From assembly GCA_007570785.1 (NCBI GenBank), contig ML660203.1:8180638-8244637 (forward strand): DNA of 64,000 nt. The letters run 5' to 3'. The notes under the pieces were generated by a model. The model did no database searches. It saw nothing but the letters and a program-made list of their open reading frames with translations, and was not told the origin of the DNA. The position numbers and the translations under genes are program-made. Below, in pieces: positions 1 to 11,039 of this stretch. The stretch is from Antilocapra americana (lineage: Eukaryota > Chordata > Mammalia > Artiodactyla > Antilocapridae). How positions within the stretch are numbered: the stretch's first letter is position 1; each line of letters begins with the position of its first letter.

Positions 1-829
1 AAACTCCTCTTCTGTGAACTTATCTGTAGGATCAACGGCAATACTCAAAGATGCAGTTATAAGAACACTTGTCTATTATATACAGGAGTCTCTTATACCA
101 GAGTAAAGTGGAAAACTGGAATTACTATAAATGTCCAAAAATGGTGGGTATTTTATATAGTGATAATACATATCCTGAAATACTAAACAGCTGTTAAACT
201 ATAATGTCATGAATCTATATGACTATATATAATAATATTCATAACATAATACAGATTTTTTCAAAGCATATGGAACATGTAACCCAATTTCTATAAAATA
301 TGTCTGCACACACATAGAAACAAGAAAACTGGAAGGAAATATTTAAAAAGTATGTTCCCAGAGATTGTTTTATGATAGTGGAATTTCTTTTGTGCTTGTT
401 TGGGTTGGATTTTGTTTCATTGTTTATCTTCTGCCGTGCATATGTGTGTAAACATATATTATTTATATGAGAGAAGCAACAAGAAAGGCCCATAACCCTC
501 ACCTCACTCACAGCTTCTGGGCTGAACCATCAAAGCCCTTTCTGGAATCTCAGCAGAACATCCACCCCTTCAGCCACCACTCTTACCAAGTCCCCCTCTG
601 GCCTTGAACTTTGCTGCCTTCCTCAGTAGATCCCTGAGATTTCGCTAACTGGGGGCCCCATTCAGCCCTTCCCCAGAGCCCCCTGACACACGCCTCCACA
701 GTGGAAGTCCCCTCCTCCAAGGCCCCTTGTTCATGCATCTCATCCAAATAGAGTGTATCTCATTTTACAGTAAGAGAAATAATAATTAATAAAGGTAAGA
801 GTAGTAGTGAGCCTTCCCATTTATGTTTT
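1..829. other. no gene seen; AT-rich then unique DNA
   Basis: 1-480 is AT-rich with no repeat I can name. 500-760 is moderately GC-rich unique-looking sequence. A minus-strand donor-like GTAAGAGTGG near 581 has only a weak acceptor upstream and is not called as an exon. Confidence 0.5.
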
Positions 830-1005
830 GTGTTCCTTTTCATAGAGCACTTAATCATACACATTTCACTGAACCTGCCCAGTGGTTTGTGAGGCAAGCA
901 GAATCATACCCATTGCACAGATGAGGAAACTGAGGCCCAGCAAGTATAGCAGCACATCTGCCAAAGGTCTCATAGTGACGCAGATTCAAATACAGGTCTG
1001 AGTTC
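830..1005 (-). repeat. MIR SINE
   Basis: The segment around 920-945 shows the MIR complement core (cacagatgaggaaactgag) followed by degenerate flanks typical of this old tRNA-derived mammalian SINE. It is highly diverged. Confidence 0.7.
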
Positions 1006-1599
1006 GACATAGAAGGAGTTAAATGGAAGAACTGAACAGCTTACCCTGAGCCCACTTCTAAGGAGCCAAATTCTACACAGTCCCTCCTTCCAGCTGAGCT
1101 CATAGTTGCTACACCACCACCCCCTGCCCAGAACCCCACAAAAGCCCATCTGAGGCCACGTGCCCTGTATCTCCACACCAGCCCATCACTCTCTCCCAGC
1201 TCTGGCAACGGGTCCTTGCTGGCTCCTCGGGTCTCCTAGCAACAAGACATCTTGTGGCACCTCTCTTGCCACCTCTGGGCTCTCCAGCTCAGGCCTGTCT
1301 CACCAAGAGAAGGGGCAGTCACCAGCTCCTCTCACAGGGGCTGTGGCACCCATGTGTGGTGGGGGAGTGGGGACGGAGATGGCATCAGCTAGCATAACCC
1401 CCACTCTGGGCCTTCTCCCAGCTCCACGTTTGGGGCACTGGCTTTGGCTGCACTGTTCTTTTCTTGAGCTCCTGACTGTCTGCTGACTGGGACAAAAAAA
1501 AAAAAAGCTGAATCCTAGGGTTTAAATTCTGGTCAATTCCAATTTACTTTTGCATTTTTGAAATAGGTGGAATCTTCCCATTAGAATAATATTAGTATT

Positions 1600-1805
1600 A
1601 AAAATAGCAGTAATAAGTACTAACCACAAAACAGTTGCTTTATTCAGGGCTCAAAACCATCCCTGAGAAGCAGGAGCTAGCATCCTCATTTCACAGATGA
1701 GGAACCTGAGATGTAATTTGCCTAAGGACCCTCACCTAAGGCATGAACAAGATTTGAACAAGCGTGTCTGACACCAAAGTGTATGTTCTGACCACTGTAC
1801 AACAT
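1600..1805 (-). repeat. MIR SINE
   Basis: The motif tttcacagatgaggaacctg at 1689-1708, followed by a diverged gacttgcc and gaccactg end, marks this as a nearly full-length MIR in antisense. Confidence 0.75.
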
Positions 1806-1819
1806 CACATCTCTTAGAA

Positions 1820-1960
1820 ATGGCCTGGTCCCACCCTCTTACCACACAGAGAGGGAAACTGAGACCCAGAGAGGGGAAACGATTTGTGGTCATCTAGCAT
1901 TTACTGAGCAGCTACATGTGTGAAGCCCTGAGTTAGGAACGTGAATAATAAACTGTTTCA
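1820..1960 (-). repeat. MIR SINE fragment(s)
   Basis: gagggaaactgagacccaga at 1850-1870 is MIR core. A second fragment (tttactgagcagctacatgt) begins near 1900, so two pieces may abut. Confidence 0.5.
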
Positions 1961-2077
1961 GTTCCACACTATTGGATAGTTGGGCTGTGACTATTTACTG
2001 AAAACTGTCAAAGCTGAGCAGTGGGTTCATGGAGGCTCATTGTACTAGTCCCTCTAGTACTTTTCAGATTGAAATAA

Positions 2078-2273
2078 TAAATACATAATAAATATGTATT
2101 TGGCTGTATTAGGTCTTAGATACAGCACAGGGGAGGCATGCTGACTCTCCAGTTGGGGTGTGCAGACTTAGTTGCCCCAAGGCATGTGGGATCCTAGTTC
2201 CCCAACCAGGGATGGAACCTGGATCCCCTGAATTGGAAAGCAGATTCTTAATCACTGACCAAGGAAAGTCCCT
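2078..2273 (-). repeat. CHR-type SINE (tRNA-derived)
   Basis: It opens with tatttggctgtattaggtct, passes through ccaaccagggatggaacct (complement of the B-box region) and ends with a diverged form of the accagggaagtccc terminus. It is older than most CHR copies in the window. Confidence 0.85.
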
Positions 2274-2356
2274 GACATTTTCCATAATAAGAAAGCTTAA
2301 AAGGAATACAGAAAGATGACTGATGAATATGCAAATTTTAAGTCTGGCTCAACTCG

Positions 2357-2560
2357 TTGTTGAGTGACTACTCAGTTGTGTCTGAAACTTTTGCAACTCC
2401 ATGGAGCTCACCAGGCTCCTCTGTCCATGGGATTTCCCAGGCAAGAACACTGGAGTGGGTTGCCATTTCCTTCTCCAGTGGATTTTCCCAACCCATGGAT
2501 CAAGCCCATGTCTCTGTATTGGCAGGTGGATTCTTTACCACTGAGCCACCTGGGAAGCAC
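2357..2560 (-). repeat. Bov-A2/Bov-tA SINE
   Basis: This is a full antisense copy from the ttgagtgactactcagttg end to gagccacctgggaagc. It contains the diagnostic ggcaagaacactggagtggg block. Open frames on both strands here are SINE translations. Confidence 0.9.
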
Positions 2561-3144
2561 CTTTGGCTGGACTAGATAATCAGTAAAATCACCCAAACTT
2601 GGGGATATTTTGCTTTGATTGTTTTGAAGTTCAGGAAAAGTACTGGCACCCACACGGTAGCCTCTTCTCTTTCTCTATCCTTCTGTAAAATTTCTGCCTC
2701 TGTGTTGTTGCTAGGATACCAGTGAGCCCGGAGAATCCCAGTCTGACTGACTGGGCCCTCTGCCTTCTCACACTGCCCCTTGTGGGAGACAGCGCCCCTG
2801 TCCCCAGGGAGCCGACCCTCCTGGGCAGGCTCTCTGTGGATCCACAAGCCACACAACACAGGGGATGCCATCAGCTATTGGGAGAGAGGCAGCTAGAAAT
2901 CCAGAGGACTATGATTAGAAAGCAAATTACAGGCCTCTATAGATTTCCAAGTCACAAAAACTTCCTGGGAATCAGAGGTCCATTATTCAAGTTGCTCAAA
3001 GTTTCCAGAGAGGGTGAACACAGTATCCAAAGAGGGTGAACACACACAAAGCAGGAGAATGAAGATGTGAGATGAACAAGAGAAAAACTACACAGTCAGA
3101 CACAGAAAAAGGCGATTAGACAGGTGGAGAACGAGAGGCCACTG

Positions 3145-3378
3145 GGAGGCAGAACAGCACGATGGTCACGGACCGGCAGCAGATCAGAGTTCCAAGCTCT
3201 GCTCCAGGGCTTCCCAGCTGGGAGACTGAGCAAATAGCTTCACTTCTCTGAGCCTTCGTTTTCTCAGCTGCAAATTGCAGATAATTCTAGCTACAATAGA
3301 GAGTGAATGTAGCCATTGAATGAGGCCAGACATGTCAAGAGCTTAACCCCCTTCCTGGCACATAGTAAGCACACAATA
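3145..3378 (+). repeat. MIR SINE
   Basis: This is a near full-length sense MIR: a diverged head, cttctctgagccttcgtttt in the core, and the ggcacatagtaagcacacaa tail at 3357-3377. A CHR SINE is inserted just at its 3' end. Confidence 0.8.
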
Positions 3379-3391
3379 AACAGTGGCTTTA

Positions 3392-3530
3392 TTTTTTCTT
3401 TTTAAGATATTTTATTTTATTTGGCTGCTCTGCATGGCATGCAGGATTTAGTTCCCCAAACAGGGATCAAACCCATGCCCCCTGCAGTGGAAGCTCGGAG
3501 TCATAACCACTGGAACTCCAGGGAAGTCAC
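3392..3530 (-). repeat. CHR-type SINE with target duplication
   Basis: It runs from a T-rich (poly-A complement) start to ccagggaagtcac. It is flanked by aacagtggcttta (3379-3391) and aacaatggcttta (3531-3543), a 12/13 target-site duplication that proves the insertion boundaries. Confidence 0.9.
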
Positions 3531-3543
3531 AACAATGGCTTTA

Positions 3544-4140
3544 AAAAGAAGTGCGAACCGTATGATCCAGCAATTCCATTTCTGGGTATTCATTCAAAAG
3601 AATTGAAAGCAGGATCTTGAAGAGATGTTTGTACATCCATGTTCACAGTATCATTCACAATAGGCAAGAGGTGGGCGCAGCACAAGTGTTCAACAACAGA
3701 TGAATGGATCAACAAAACGTGGTATATACATACAGTGGAATACTCAACCTCAAAAAAAGAAAGGCATTCTGACACAGGCTACAGATGAACTTTAGTGTGG
3801 ATGAACCTCAAGGACATGATGCTAAGTGAAACGAGCCAATCACAGAGGACAAATATTGTACGATTCTACTTATATGGTGTTATCTAGAGTAATCAAATCA
3901 TAGAGACAGGAAACAGAATGGTGGTTACCAAGAGCTGGGAGGGAAGAAGAATGAAGCATTATTGTTTAATGGGTATAGAGTTTCAGTTTTGCAAATAAAA
4001 GTTCCGGAGAGAGATGTGATGATGATTGCAAAGCAGCATGAATGCACCCAACACTGCTGAACGCCACTCTTAGAAACGGTTATGATGGTGAATTTTATGT
4101 TACGACTATTTTAACGCAACAGCAACAAAAAATGTTTAGC
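3544..4140 (+). repeat. old L1 (L1M-type) 3' end
   Basis: It contains tgatccagcaattccatttc and later text on caacagatgaatggatcaac, a diverged gaatactcaacc and ggtggttaccaagagctggg. This is the mammal-wide L1 ORF2 tail and 3' UTR. Stops break any ORF2 reading. No coding capacity remains. Confidence 0.85.
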
Positions 4141-4669
4141 AAAAAGTGCCAGGCCGAAAACCAAGAAAGAAAGCAAAAGACTAAGAGACCAAGCTAGAGA
4201 AAGAGAAAGAACTGAAAACACGAGAGCATTGTAATACAGTGAGGTGGTGATTCAGAGGAGACACTCACGTCACATGCAACCCTTGCAAAGCCACCGAGCA
4301 TAAACAGAGGGCTTTCCAGCAGGGATGTGCATTTCCAGGATGCTCAGGGCCCACTTTCCACCCCCAATTCTGTGCCCACCGAGGCACTGTTCTGATCATA
4401 ACTGAAACACAAGCCTGTGGGAGAATCCTCTACACTACCCAGAATCCTCAGAGAAGCAGAAAAGGATCAAAGCCCAGAGGAAGTGAAGGAAGGAATAAGA
4501 GGTAGAGATGGCAACTTTCAGGCAGCAGAGAAGCATGTGTAGAGGCCGTGTGCTACGTGTGGAAAGCACTCCAGGGTGGCAGAAGCCCCGAGTATGGAGA
4601 GGGAAGTGGGAAGGAGAGAGGGGGCAAACAGTAAAGGGCCTTCAAGGACCACCTACCACACCCTGGACC

Positions 4670-4805
4670 TTGTCCTACATCATCATCTCAGTAACCTTTC
4701 ATCATAACAGGCAGGCATTAATGCCCCCATCTGCCGAAGAAAGAAATGAAAATTCAGATACATAAAGTAACTTACCCAAGAAAACATATGGTAAACAGAG
4801 AGTAG
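4670..4805 (-). repeat. MIR SINE
   Basis: It reads atcatctcagtaacctttca, then aatgccccca with diverged gaaaattcagatacataaag, consistent with an antisense MIR of high divergence. Confidence 0.5.
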
Positions 4806-4864
4806 GGATTTAAAAATCAGCTGCCTCCTACCTCATGCTTATTCCTTCAGCCCATGGGATACCA

Positions 4865-5533
4865 CTATGTTAAAGTCAAGACCATGGGTCCTGATGACCC
4901 AGCAATCCCACTCCTGGGCATATACCTGGAGAAAGCCATAATTCAAAAAGATATACGCATCCCAGTGTTCATTGCAGCACTATTTACAATAGACAGAACA
5001 TGGAAACAACCTATGTCCATCAACAGAGGAATGAATAAAGAAGATGTGGTACATATATACAATGGAGTATTACTCTGGCATAAAAAGCAACAAAATTGTG
5101 CCATTTGCAGAGATGAGGATGGACCTAGAGACTGTCATAGACAGTGAAGTCAGAAAAAAGAAAAATAATTATTGCATTATTAACACATATATGTGGAATC
5201 TAGAAAAATGATATCGAGGAAGTCATTTGCAAAGCAGAAATAGAGACACAGACATAAGGACAAATGTAAGGATACCAAGGGGACAAAGGGGTGGGTGGGA
5301 TGGACTAGGAAACTGGCGTTGGCATATATAATACACTACTATGTATAAAATAGATAACTAATGATAACTGACTGTATAACACAGGGATCTCTACTCAATT
5401 CTCTATGGTAACCTAAATGGGAAGGAAATCCAAAAAAGAAGAAATATATATATACATATAGCTGATTCACTTTGCTGTACAGCAGCAGCTAACACAACAT
5501 CATAAAGCAACTGTACACCAATTAAAAAAAAAT
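4865..5533 (+). repeat. younger L1 3' end with poly-A tail
   Basis: It covers the last part of ORF2 (tgacccagcaatcccactcc) and the 3' UTR ending tgctgtacagcagcagctaa, caactgtacaccaatt and a short poly-A at 5521-5532. The 3' UTR type is that of ruminant L1 lineages and is less diverged than the 3544-4140 copy. The open frame at 4854-5147 is the ORF2 remnant with stops beyond. Confidence 0.85.
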
Positions 5534-5537
5534 GAAC

Positions 5538-5735
5538 GTGGGTTCTGGAGTAAGAATCCCAAATGCCACTCTATCCCTCACTAGCTGTGTGATGGGGAGA
5601 AAATTACTTAATCTTTTGAGTGGGTTTCCTCAACTGTCAAGTAGGAATGACCATAGCACACACATCATATGGTTTTAAGAGAATCAAATGTAATACTGCA
5701 AGAAAAGTGCTTTGCACACGGTCAGGCTAGGAAAC
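5538..5735 (+). repeat. MIR SINE
   Basis: gggttctggagtaagaatcc leads into cactagctgtgtgatggg and tttcctcaactgtcaagtag, with a tail near gtgctttgcacacggtcagg. This is a sense, nearly complete copy abutting the L1 tail. Confidence 0.8.
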
Positions 5736-6144
5736 CCAAAGTAACTTTTATTATTCATTATGTTTAGGCCTCTAGTCACCCCTTGCAGAACCCTCACACA
5801 GACTTGCAGCCACTGCCTGTCCCTGGCTGAGTCTAGTGCAGTCTTCGGAGCAAAACAGAGGCCAGATCCAGATCCAGAGAGAGAGAGCTATGAGCCAAGG
5901 TTGGGCAGGAACCCTGCAGGAGCAGCAGGAACATCCTGGAAATGACCTCCTCACTCTGTTCTCAATGCCATGGCTCTGCAGACACTCAGTGGGATGCAGT
6001 CTGAGCAGATTCCATTCTCATGGGGCTGGACATCATAGAAACAGCAGGGCCGCCAATTCACCTACACAATGGCCTGCACCATTGACTGATCCCTGCCCCA
6101 CCGCACCTTCCAGGCCCAGTGATCTACAATCGCAGAGCCTCAAC

Positions 6145-6290
6145 ATGAGGAAGGCCTTCGGATATCATCTAATTCCACCCCTTGTCATACAGATGGGAAC
6201 ACTGGGGCCTGGAGATAAGTGGGGAGCAGCGTAAGGTCACAGAGTAAGCCACTGACAAAGCTGGAACACAGCCATGAGCCACCTATCTCC
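6145..6290 (-). repeat. MIR SINE fragment
   Basis: catacagatgggaacactgg and gcgtaaggtcacagagtaag correspond to the antisense MIR core and its distal half. Confidence 0.6.
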
Positions 6291-6519
6291 CTGGTCTACA
6301 GGAGTTTCCTATTTTGCTTTCTCTATTTCTTTGCTGTGTCAACTTTAAGTTTATATATTCAAATTTAAAGAGGTTTAGTCACCTCTGTAAGTCTAACTCT
6401 GGGATGTGGGCCTTATAGGAAAGGCAAAAACGCTGGGGACAGACAGACCTCGGTTCAAACCCCCGCTCCACCACTTCCCAGTTGAACAACCCTCTATTCA
6501 TTTAAATATTAGAAGACTA

Positions 6520-6930
6520 TGGAAGACAGCAGCTAAGAACAGAGTGTAGAGATTTCTCTGGTGGTCCAGTGGCTAAGATTCCACACTCCCAACTCAGAGG
6601 GCAGGAGTTTGATCCCTGGTCAGGAAACTAGATCCCACATGCCACCACTAAAGATCCTTCACGCTTCAGCAAAGATCCTAGATTCTGCATGACCCAACTA
6701 AGACCTGACACAGCTAAATTAATTAATTAATTAATTAAAAAAGAAAGAAAGAAAAGGGCTGAGTTTACAGTCCTAGCTCTGCCACTTTCTGGTGGGCGAG
6801 TCCTTTTACCAATTATTGCTTTGGTTTCATTGCTTCCGTTTCCTCTTCTATGAAGGCTGCCTCACAGAGTCAGGTATAAAATGAGAGAAATATTAAGAAA
6901 AGAACTAGTATAATACTTATTCAATAAATG
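6520..6930 (+). repeat. MIR SINE split by a CHR SINE
   Basis: The MIR head (gcagctaagaacagagtgta) ends at 6548. The MIR body resumes after the inserted SINE near 6757 (gctctgccactttctggtgg) and runs to acttattcaataaatgatg. The order of events, MIR first and CHR later, is clear. Confidence 0.7.
6549..6756 (+). repeat. CHR-type SINE with (AATT)n tail
   Basis: It is a complete sense copy starting agatttctctggtggtccag with agtttgatccctggtcagg as the B box. The tail is an unusual (TTAA)n run (6716-6738) followed by (AAAG)n, a small compound microsatellite. Confidence 0.9.
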
Positions 6931-7002
6931 ATGTCTACTGTTAGTACTATGATCTTTAATGCTGCGATTGGAGCATGTTGCCAGCAGGGAGCAAGAAGGT
7001 GT

Positions 7003-7192
7003 TTATCACTCAGTCATGTTGGACTCTTTGCGACCCATGGACTGTAGCCCACCAAGTTCTGTCCATGGAATTCTCCAGGCAAGAATACTGGACTGGGTAG
7101 CCATTCCCTTCTCCAGGGGATCCTCCTGGCCCAGGGATCGAACCCAGGTCTCCTGCATTGGCAGGCAGATTCTTTACTGTCTGAGCCGCCCT
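7003..7192 (-). repeat. Bov-A2/Bov-tA SINE
   Basis: This is an antisense copy with cagtcatgttggactctttg at the left and gcaggcagattctttactgt at the right. It ends in a slightly altered gagccgccctcc. The open frames 6959-7246 and 7010-7228 are its translations. Confidence 0.9.
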
Positions 7193-7242
7193 CCTTCTAA
7201 ACGCTCTTGCTCTCTCAGTTCCCCTCATGGAATCATGGACTG

Positions 7243-7360
7243 TTAAAGCTTTTTACAAAAACATCAAGACCCAGAGGGAAGTGACTTGCTCAAGGTCATG
7301 GAGCAAGTGCATGAGAAAGCTGAACCAGAACTCAGATCTCCTGACTCCTACAGACTTCAT
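7243..7360 (-). repeat. MIR SINE fragment
   Basis: agtgacttgctcaaggtcat at 7279-7298 and the following gaaccagaactcagatctcc are the distal half of an antisense MIR. Confidence 0.65.
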
Positions 7361-7604
7361 TCCATAAGCAGGAGATCTTTACTCTCCAGGCAGCTGAGTC
7401 TGTTCATGGATTTGGGAGAAAGGGCGAATGGTCTTTCAGACCCCAAATACCAAAGTATAGCTGGCTTCAGCCATAATGGAACTTGGAGCGGCCAACCCAG
7501 GGCCCAGGGCAGGAGCAGGGCAGGGCTCCGTGCTGGCAGACCAGGCCAGCTGGGCCAGCAGCCAAAGTGGCACTGTAGGCACAGCCCAGAGCCCTCTCAC
7601 CAGC

Positions 7605-7695
7605 TACATAATAAAGTAATTACGGGATTAGGGATAAAATTAGTCACTTGTGTAATTATTTTGCTTAGAACAGGAACAGAAAGGGCCTTTTAAAA
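7605..7695. promoter_or_regulatory. candidate conserved enhancer with homeodomain sites
   Basis: This is a short AT-rich island in GC-richer, non-repeat DNA. It contains TAATTA at 7617-7622 running into GGATTA at 7625-7630 (OTX/CRX/PITX-type core), a second TAATTA at 7653-7658, and CTTTTAAAAG-like sequence at the right end. The clustering and lack of any repeat signature resemble vertebrate conserved non-coding elements. Conservation itself cannot be seen here. Confidence 0.35.
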
Positions 7696-7985
7696 GAGTT
7701 GTTCCTTGGCCCCTCCCAAGAGTACTGCTGCAGAGATGCAGATGAGTGAACACACACATAAACACATATACACACGGCGGTGATGGCAGTGGGTGGACAG
7801 GGCTGCTTGGCTTCCTGTGGCAATGCTTCCCAGGGGCCCGCGCCTATAGTGAAGGCCAGGGGCTACATTCTCTGAAGCCTGCCTTGTGGGACACCATAGT
7901 CACACTGCATAGGGTACCCTGCCTTCCCTAAGGGCCTTCCACCACGGAGAATCTAGTGATACAGTCTCTTATGCCCCTCCCCAAG

Positions 7986-8175
7986 CGTTAGTCACTCAGT
8001 TGAGTCCGACTCTTTGCAACCCAGTGGACTGTAGCCCAGCAGGCACCTCTGTCCGTGGGATTCTCCAGGCAAGAATACTGAAGAGGGTCGCCATTTCCTT
8101 CTTCAGGGGATCTTCCTGACCCAGGGATCAAGCCCAGGTCTCCTGCATTGCCATCTGAGTCATCAGGGAAGTTCC
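7986..8175 (-). repeat. Bov-A2/Bov-tA SINE with internal deletion
   Basis: It is antisense and complete at the left (gttagtcactcagttgagtc). Near 8145-8155 the usual gcaggcagattctttacca segment is missing, so cctgcattg joins directly to ccatctgagtcatcag. Confidence 0.9.
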
Positions 8176-8299
8176 ATCTCGCTCCCAACTACATCATTAT
8201 TAGATCTGGGTTTCCCCTGGCCCTTCATCCATCATAGAGGTTGGTGGTACACTTTCAGCAGTAGCTGGGGTCCACTAATTCAGAGAGACCCCTGATATT

Positions 8300-8798
8300 G
8301 GTCACCGTGGTAAGTAGAATAAAGCCCCCCCCCAACAATGACCATGTCCTAGTCCCTAGAGTCTATGAGTACATTACCTCATATAGCAGAAGGGACTTTG
8401 TACATGTGATTAGGTTAATAATTTAGGGATAGATAGATTGTCCTGGATTATCCAAGTGGGTCCAATGAAACCACAGAATCCTTATAAGTAAAAGAGAGAA
8501 GCCATGGAGTGAGTATCAGAGAAGGCGGTGTGACAGCAGAAGCAGAGGTTGGAGTGATGCCACTGCTAGGAAAGGGCCACAAGCCAAAGAATGTGGGCAG
8601 CCTCTAGAGGCTGGCAAGGGCAAGGTACAGATTCTCCCCTGGAGCCTCAAGAAGGAACACAACCCTGTCAATACCTTGGTTCTAGCCCCATAAGGCAGAC
8701 TTCTGACCTCCAGAACTATACAGTAATAAATTTAGGTTGTTTTAAGCCTCCAAGTGTGTGGCAATTTGTTACAACAGCAATAGAAAATTAATATAGCC
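8300..8798 (+). repeat. MLT1-type solo LTR (MaLR, ERVL class)
   Basis: It carries the MLT1 order of signals: catgtcctagtccctagagt, a degenerate gtgattaggttaat, atccttataagtaaaaga, agccatggagtgag, then cctccagaactatacagtaa, gttgttttaagcctcc and the gaaaattaatatag end. It is an ancient solo long terminal repeat with no internal retroviral genes. The gtaagta near 8311 is inside the repeat. A second-strand reading has no coding value. Confidence 0.85.
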
Positions 8799-9184
8799 TT
8801 GGAGCCCACCTTTCCCTCCAGGATTGAAGCCCTCAATGAAATTCTGTCCTCAAGGTCCAGTGAGGGAGATTCCTGGGGCCAGAACTAACCTCAAATCATC
8901 CCTAGGCAACAGGCCAGAGAGACACCTGGGGGGAAACAGCACCCCAGAAAGAGGGATGGTTCTGAGAGACAAGGAGAGGCTATCTAACAGCTCCACTCCA
9001 GGGACTCAGCCCCTCGACCACATTCTTGCGTAGGGACACTCGTCCCCATCAAGCAGACCATTCCCAGGGGTAGGTGGCTCCTCTGGTAGGCAGGGAGAGA
9101 CTTCCCAGAAGGCAGAGCCTGGGTACTGGCCCCAGCTCAGTCTGAATCACTCGGCAGCTTCCTCTCTCTGAATCACTGTCAACA

Positions 9185-9575
9185 TGACTTAGCATCTCTC
9201 AAGTGCCAGGCTGAGTGCATCCACGCTTTACACAGATGGTAAAGCCTCATAGTGACCTTGTGAGGTAGTCACTCCCATCATGCCCATTGAAAATATTTAT
9301 TTATTTGGCTGTGGTTGCCACACACTGCGGTGTGCCGGCCCTTCGTTGTGGGTTTCTCTCTAGTTGCAGCACATGGGCTGAGCTGCCAGAGGCTTAGCTC
9401 CCCAAGCAGAGCTCAAACCTGCGTCCCCTGAATTGGAAGGCAGATTCTTAACCAGTGGACCACCTGGGAAGCCCCAGTTACACCCATTTTACAGCCAAGG
9501 AAATGGACTCAAGGAGTAGAGAAGGGAGCATGATTTGAACCCAGGCAACCTCACTCCACAGCCCTACTCCGCCCC
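9185..9575 (-). repeat. MIR SINE split by a CHR SINE
   Basis: The left half reads tctcaagtgccaggctgagt with tgaggtagtcactcccatca. After the CHR insertion the MIR resumes at acacccattttacagccaag (near 9480) and ends near gatttgaacccaggcaacct. Confidence 0.75.
9291..9474 (-). repeat. CHR-type SINE
   Basis: It is antisense: a tatttatttatttggctgtg head, cttagctccccaagcagagc, and an accacctgggaagcccc terminus. The short cccatt at both edges is a possible target duplication. Confidence 0.85.
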
Positions 9576-9799
9576 CATCTTAGAGTGAATGAGGGCTTGG
9601 ACACCAGGAACAGGTTCTTCAGACCCGCAAGGAACCTACAGCAGTTCCTACCCCATCACCCTGGATGCTGGGGCTGTAGAGTGGCACAGCAGTTGGTCAA
9701 GAGTTACCATCTGAAAGCCACCCAGAGTCTTTGACCCAAAGTCTCCCTTTTGGGGCCCCACCCTAAGAGACATCATCTGAAATACAGAAAAATAACACT

Positions 9800-10122
9800 T
9801 TAGGACAAGTTCATCGCTGTGTTACTTAAAAGAGCGAAAACTGGAAACAACCTGCCTGTCCATCAACAAGAAAAGAGGTAAACGGATCAATGTCTTTAAT
9901 GGAATCCTCTGGAATGACCCTAAAGGGGGCTTTGCATACGCCATTAAGTGAAAAATGCAGGGTGGCCCTGAAGATGTACTGGGGGGGATGATTCCTGGAA
10001 GGAAACACACCAAACTCTCAACAGTACTCAGGAGTCATTTTTTCCCCCTCTTCCTGTTTTATGAAATCTCTGTACTGTTATTACTTTGATAATTTTTAAA
10101 GGGTTATTAAAAAAAATTCAGT
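9800..10122 (+). repeat. old L1 3' end fragment
   Basis: aactggaaacaacctgcctg, tccatcaacaagaaaagagg and gaatcctctggaatgac are diverged L1 ORF2-end/3' UTR text. It ends with gggttattaaaaaaaattc. The apparent open frames on the minus strand are non-functional. Confidence 0.65.
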
Positions 10123-10602
10123 AATTGCAATAGAGCTCTGAGGACCCCATACTGAGCAGTCAAGGAGACAAGGGGGAACAGGCAAATGCGAGCTGGCCAG
10201 GGAGGTAGTGGGGAAGCTGAAAAGAAGGGTGGGGTGTCATGGAGATGAAGGAAGAGATGAAAGTGGGGATCCCCAGGGTCAGTGTGGCCTGGGAGGCGCT
10301 GATGACCCGACGTTTGTCCCCGTGTCCCCAACAGCATTCACAGCACAATCCAGGTGCCAAGAGGACTCAGCTATCGACCTCACATAGACCTCAATGAGGA
10401 ATCTAAGCGTGGCCAGTGTCCCCATGAGCAGCAGGCACTTCCAATGCAAACTAGGCACCCAGGAGAAGCAGTGACATGCCGCCCCACGGCCGTCAGCTCC
10501 CAGCCCAGCTCCAGCAAAGCAGAGAAGGCCTCAGGCAGAAGAGCCTGGCCAGGATTTTCTCCTATCTCCAGGACAAAGCTCTCCTGGTCCATAGAGAAGA
10601 CA

Positions 10603-10812
10603 GTTGTTGTTTAGTCTCTAAATTGTGTCTGACGCTTCTTTGACCCCATGGACTGTAGCCTGCTAGGCTCCTCTGTCCATGGGACTTCCCAGGCAAGAGA
10701 ACTGGAGTGGTTTGCCATTTCCTTCTCCTGGGGATCTTCCTGACCCAGGGATCAAACTCGTGTCTCCTGCATTGGCAGGCAGATTCTTTACCTCTGAGGC
10801 ACCAGGGAAGCC
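10603..10812 (-). repeat. Bov-A2 SINE, first of a shared-site pair
   Basis: This is a full antisense copy. It is bounded by ctcctggtccata at 10581-10593 and again at 10813-10825, the same 13-mer that bounds the next SINE. About 10 bp of extra sequence (gagaagacag) precedes the element at the left. Confidence 0.9.
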
Positions 10813-10826
10813 CTCCTGGTCCATAG

Positions 10827-11024
10827 TGAAATGAAGTGAAAGTCGCTCAGTTGTGCCCAACTTTTTGCGACCCCATGGACTATACAATCCATGGAATTCT
10901 CCAGGCCAGAATACTGGAGTGGGCAGCCTTTCCCTTCTCCAGGAGATCTTGCCAACCCAGGGATCAAACCCAGATCTCCCACATTGCAGGTGGATTCTTT
11001 ACCAGCTGAGCCACAGAGGAAGCC
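10827..11024 (-). repeat. Bov-A2 SINE, second of a shared-site pair
   Basis: This full antisense copy starts gtgaaatgaagtgaaagtcg. It is flanked by ctcctggtccata at 10813-10825 and 11025-11037. Sequence differs from the neighbour at many positions, so it is a separate insertion and not a tandem duplication of the first. Confidence 0.9.
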
Positions 11025-11039
11025 CTCCTGGTCCATAAT

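Noticed and set aside
581..660. Minus-strand donor GTAAGAGTGG with a short open frame upstream
   Set aside because: The acceptor upstream is purine-rich and weak, and nothing supports an exon.
8300..8798. Retroviral gene content around the MLT1 repeats (also 41632 and 55245)
   Set aside because: Each is a solo LTR. No gag, pol or env-like sequence adjoins any of them.
10330..10600. Plus-strand acceptor-like tccccaacag at 10326-10335 followed by an open frame (IHSTIQVPRGLSYRPHIDLN)
   Set aside because: There is no donor at the end of a reasonable exon, the frame is also open on the minus strand, and the strand is opposite to the other splice-like signals.
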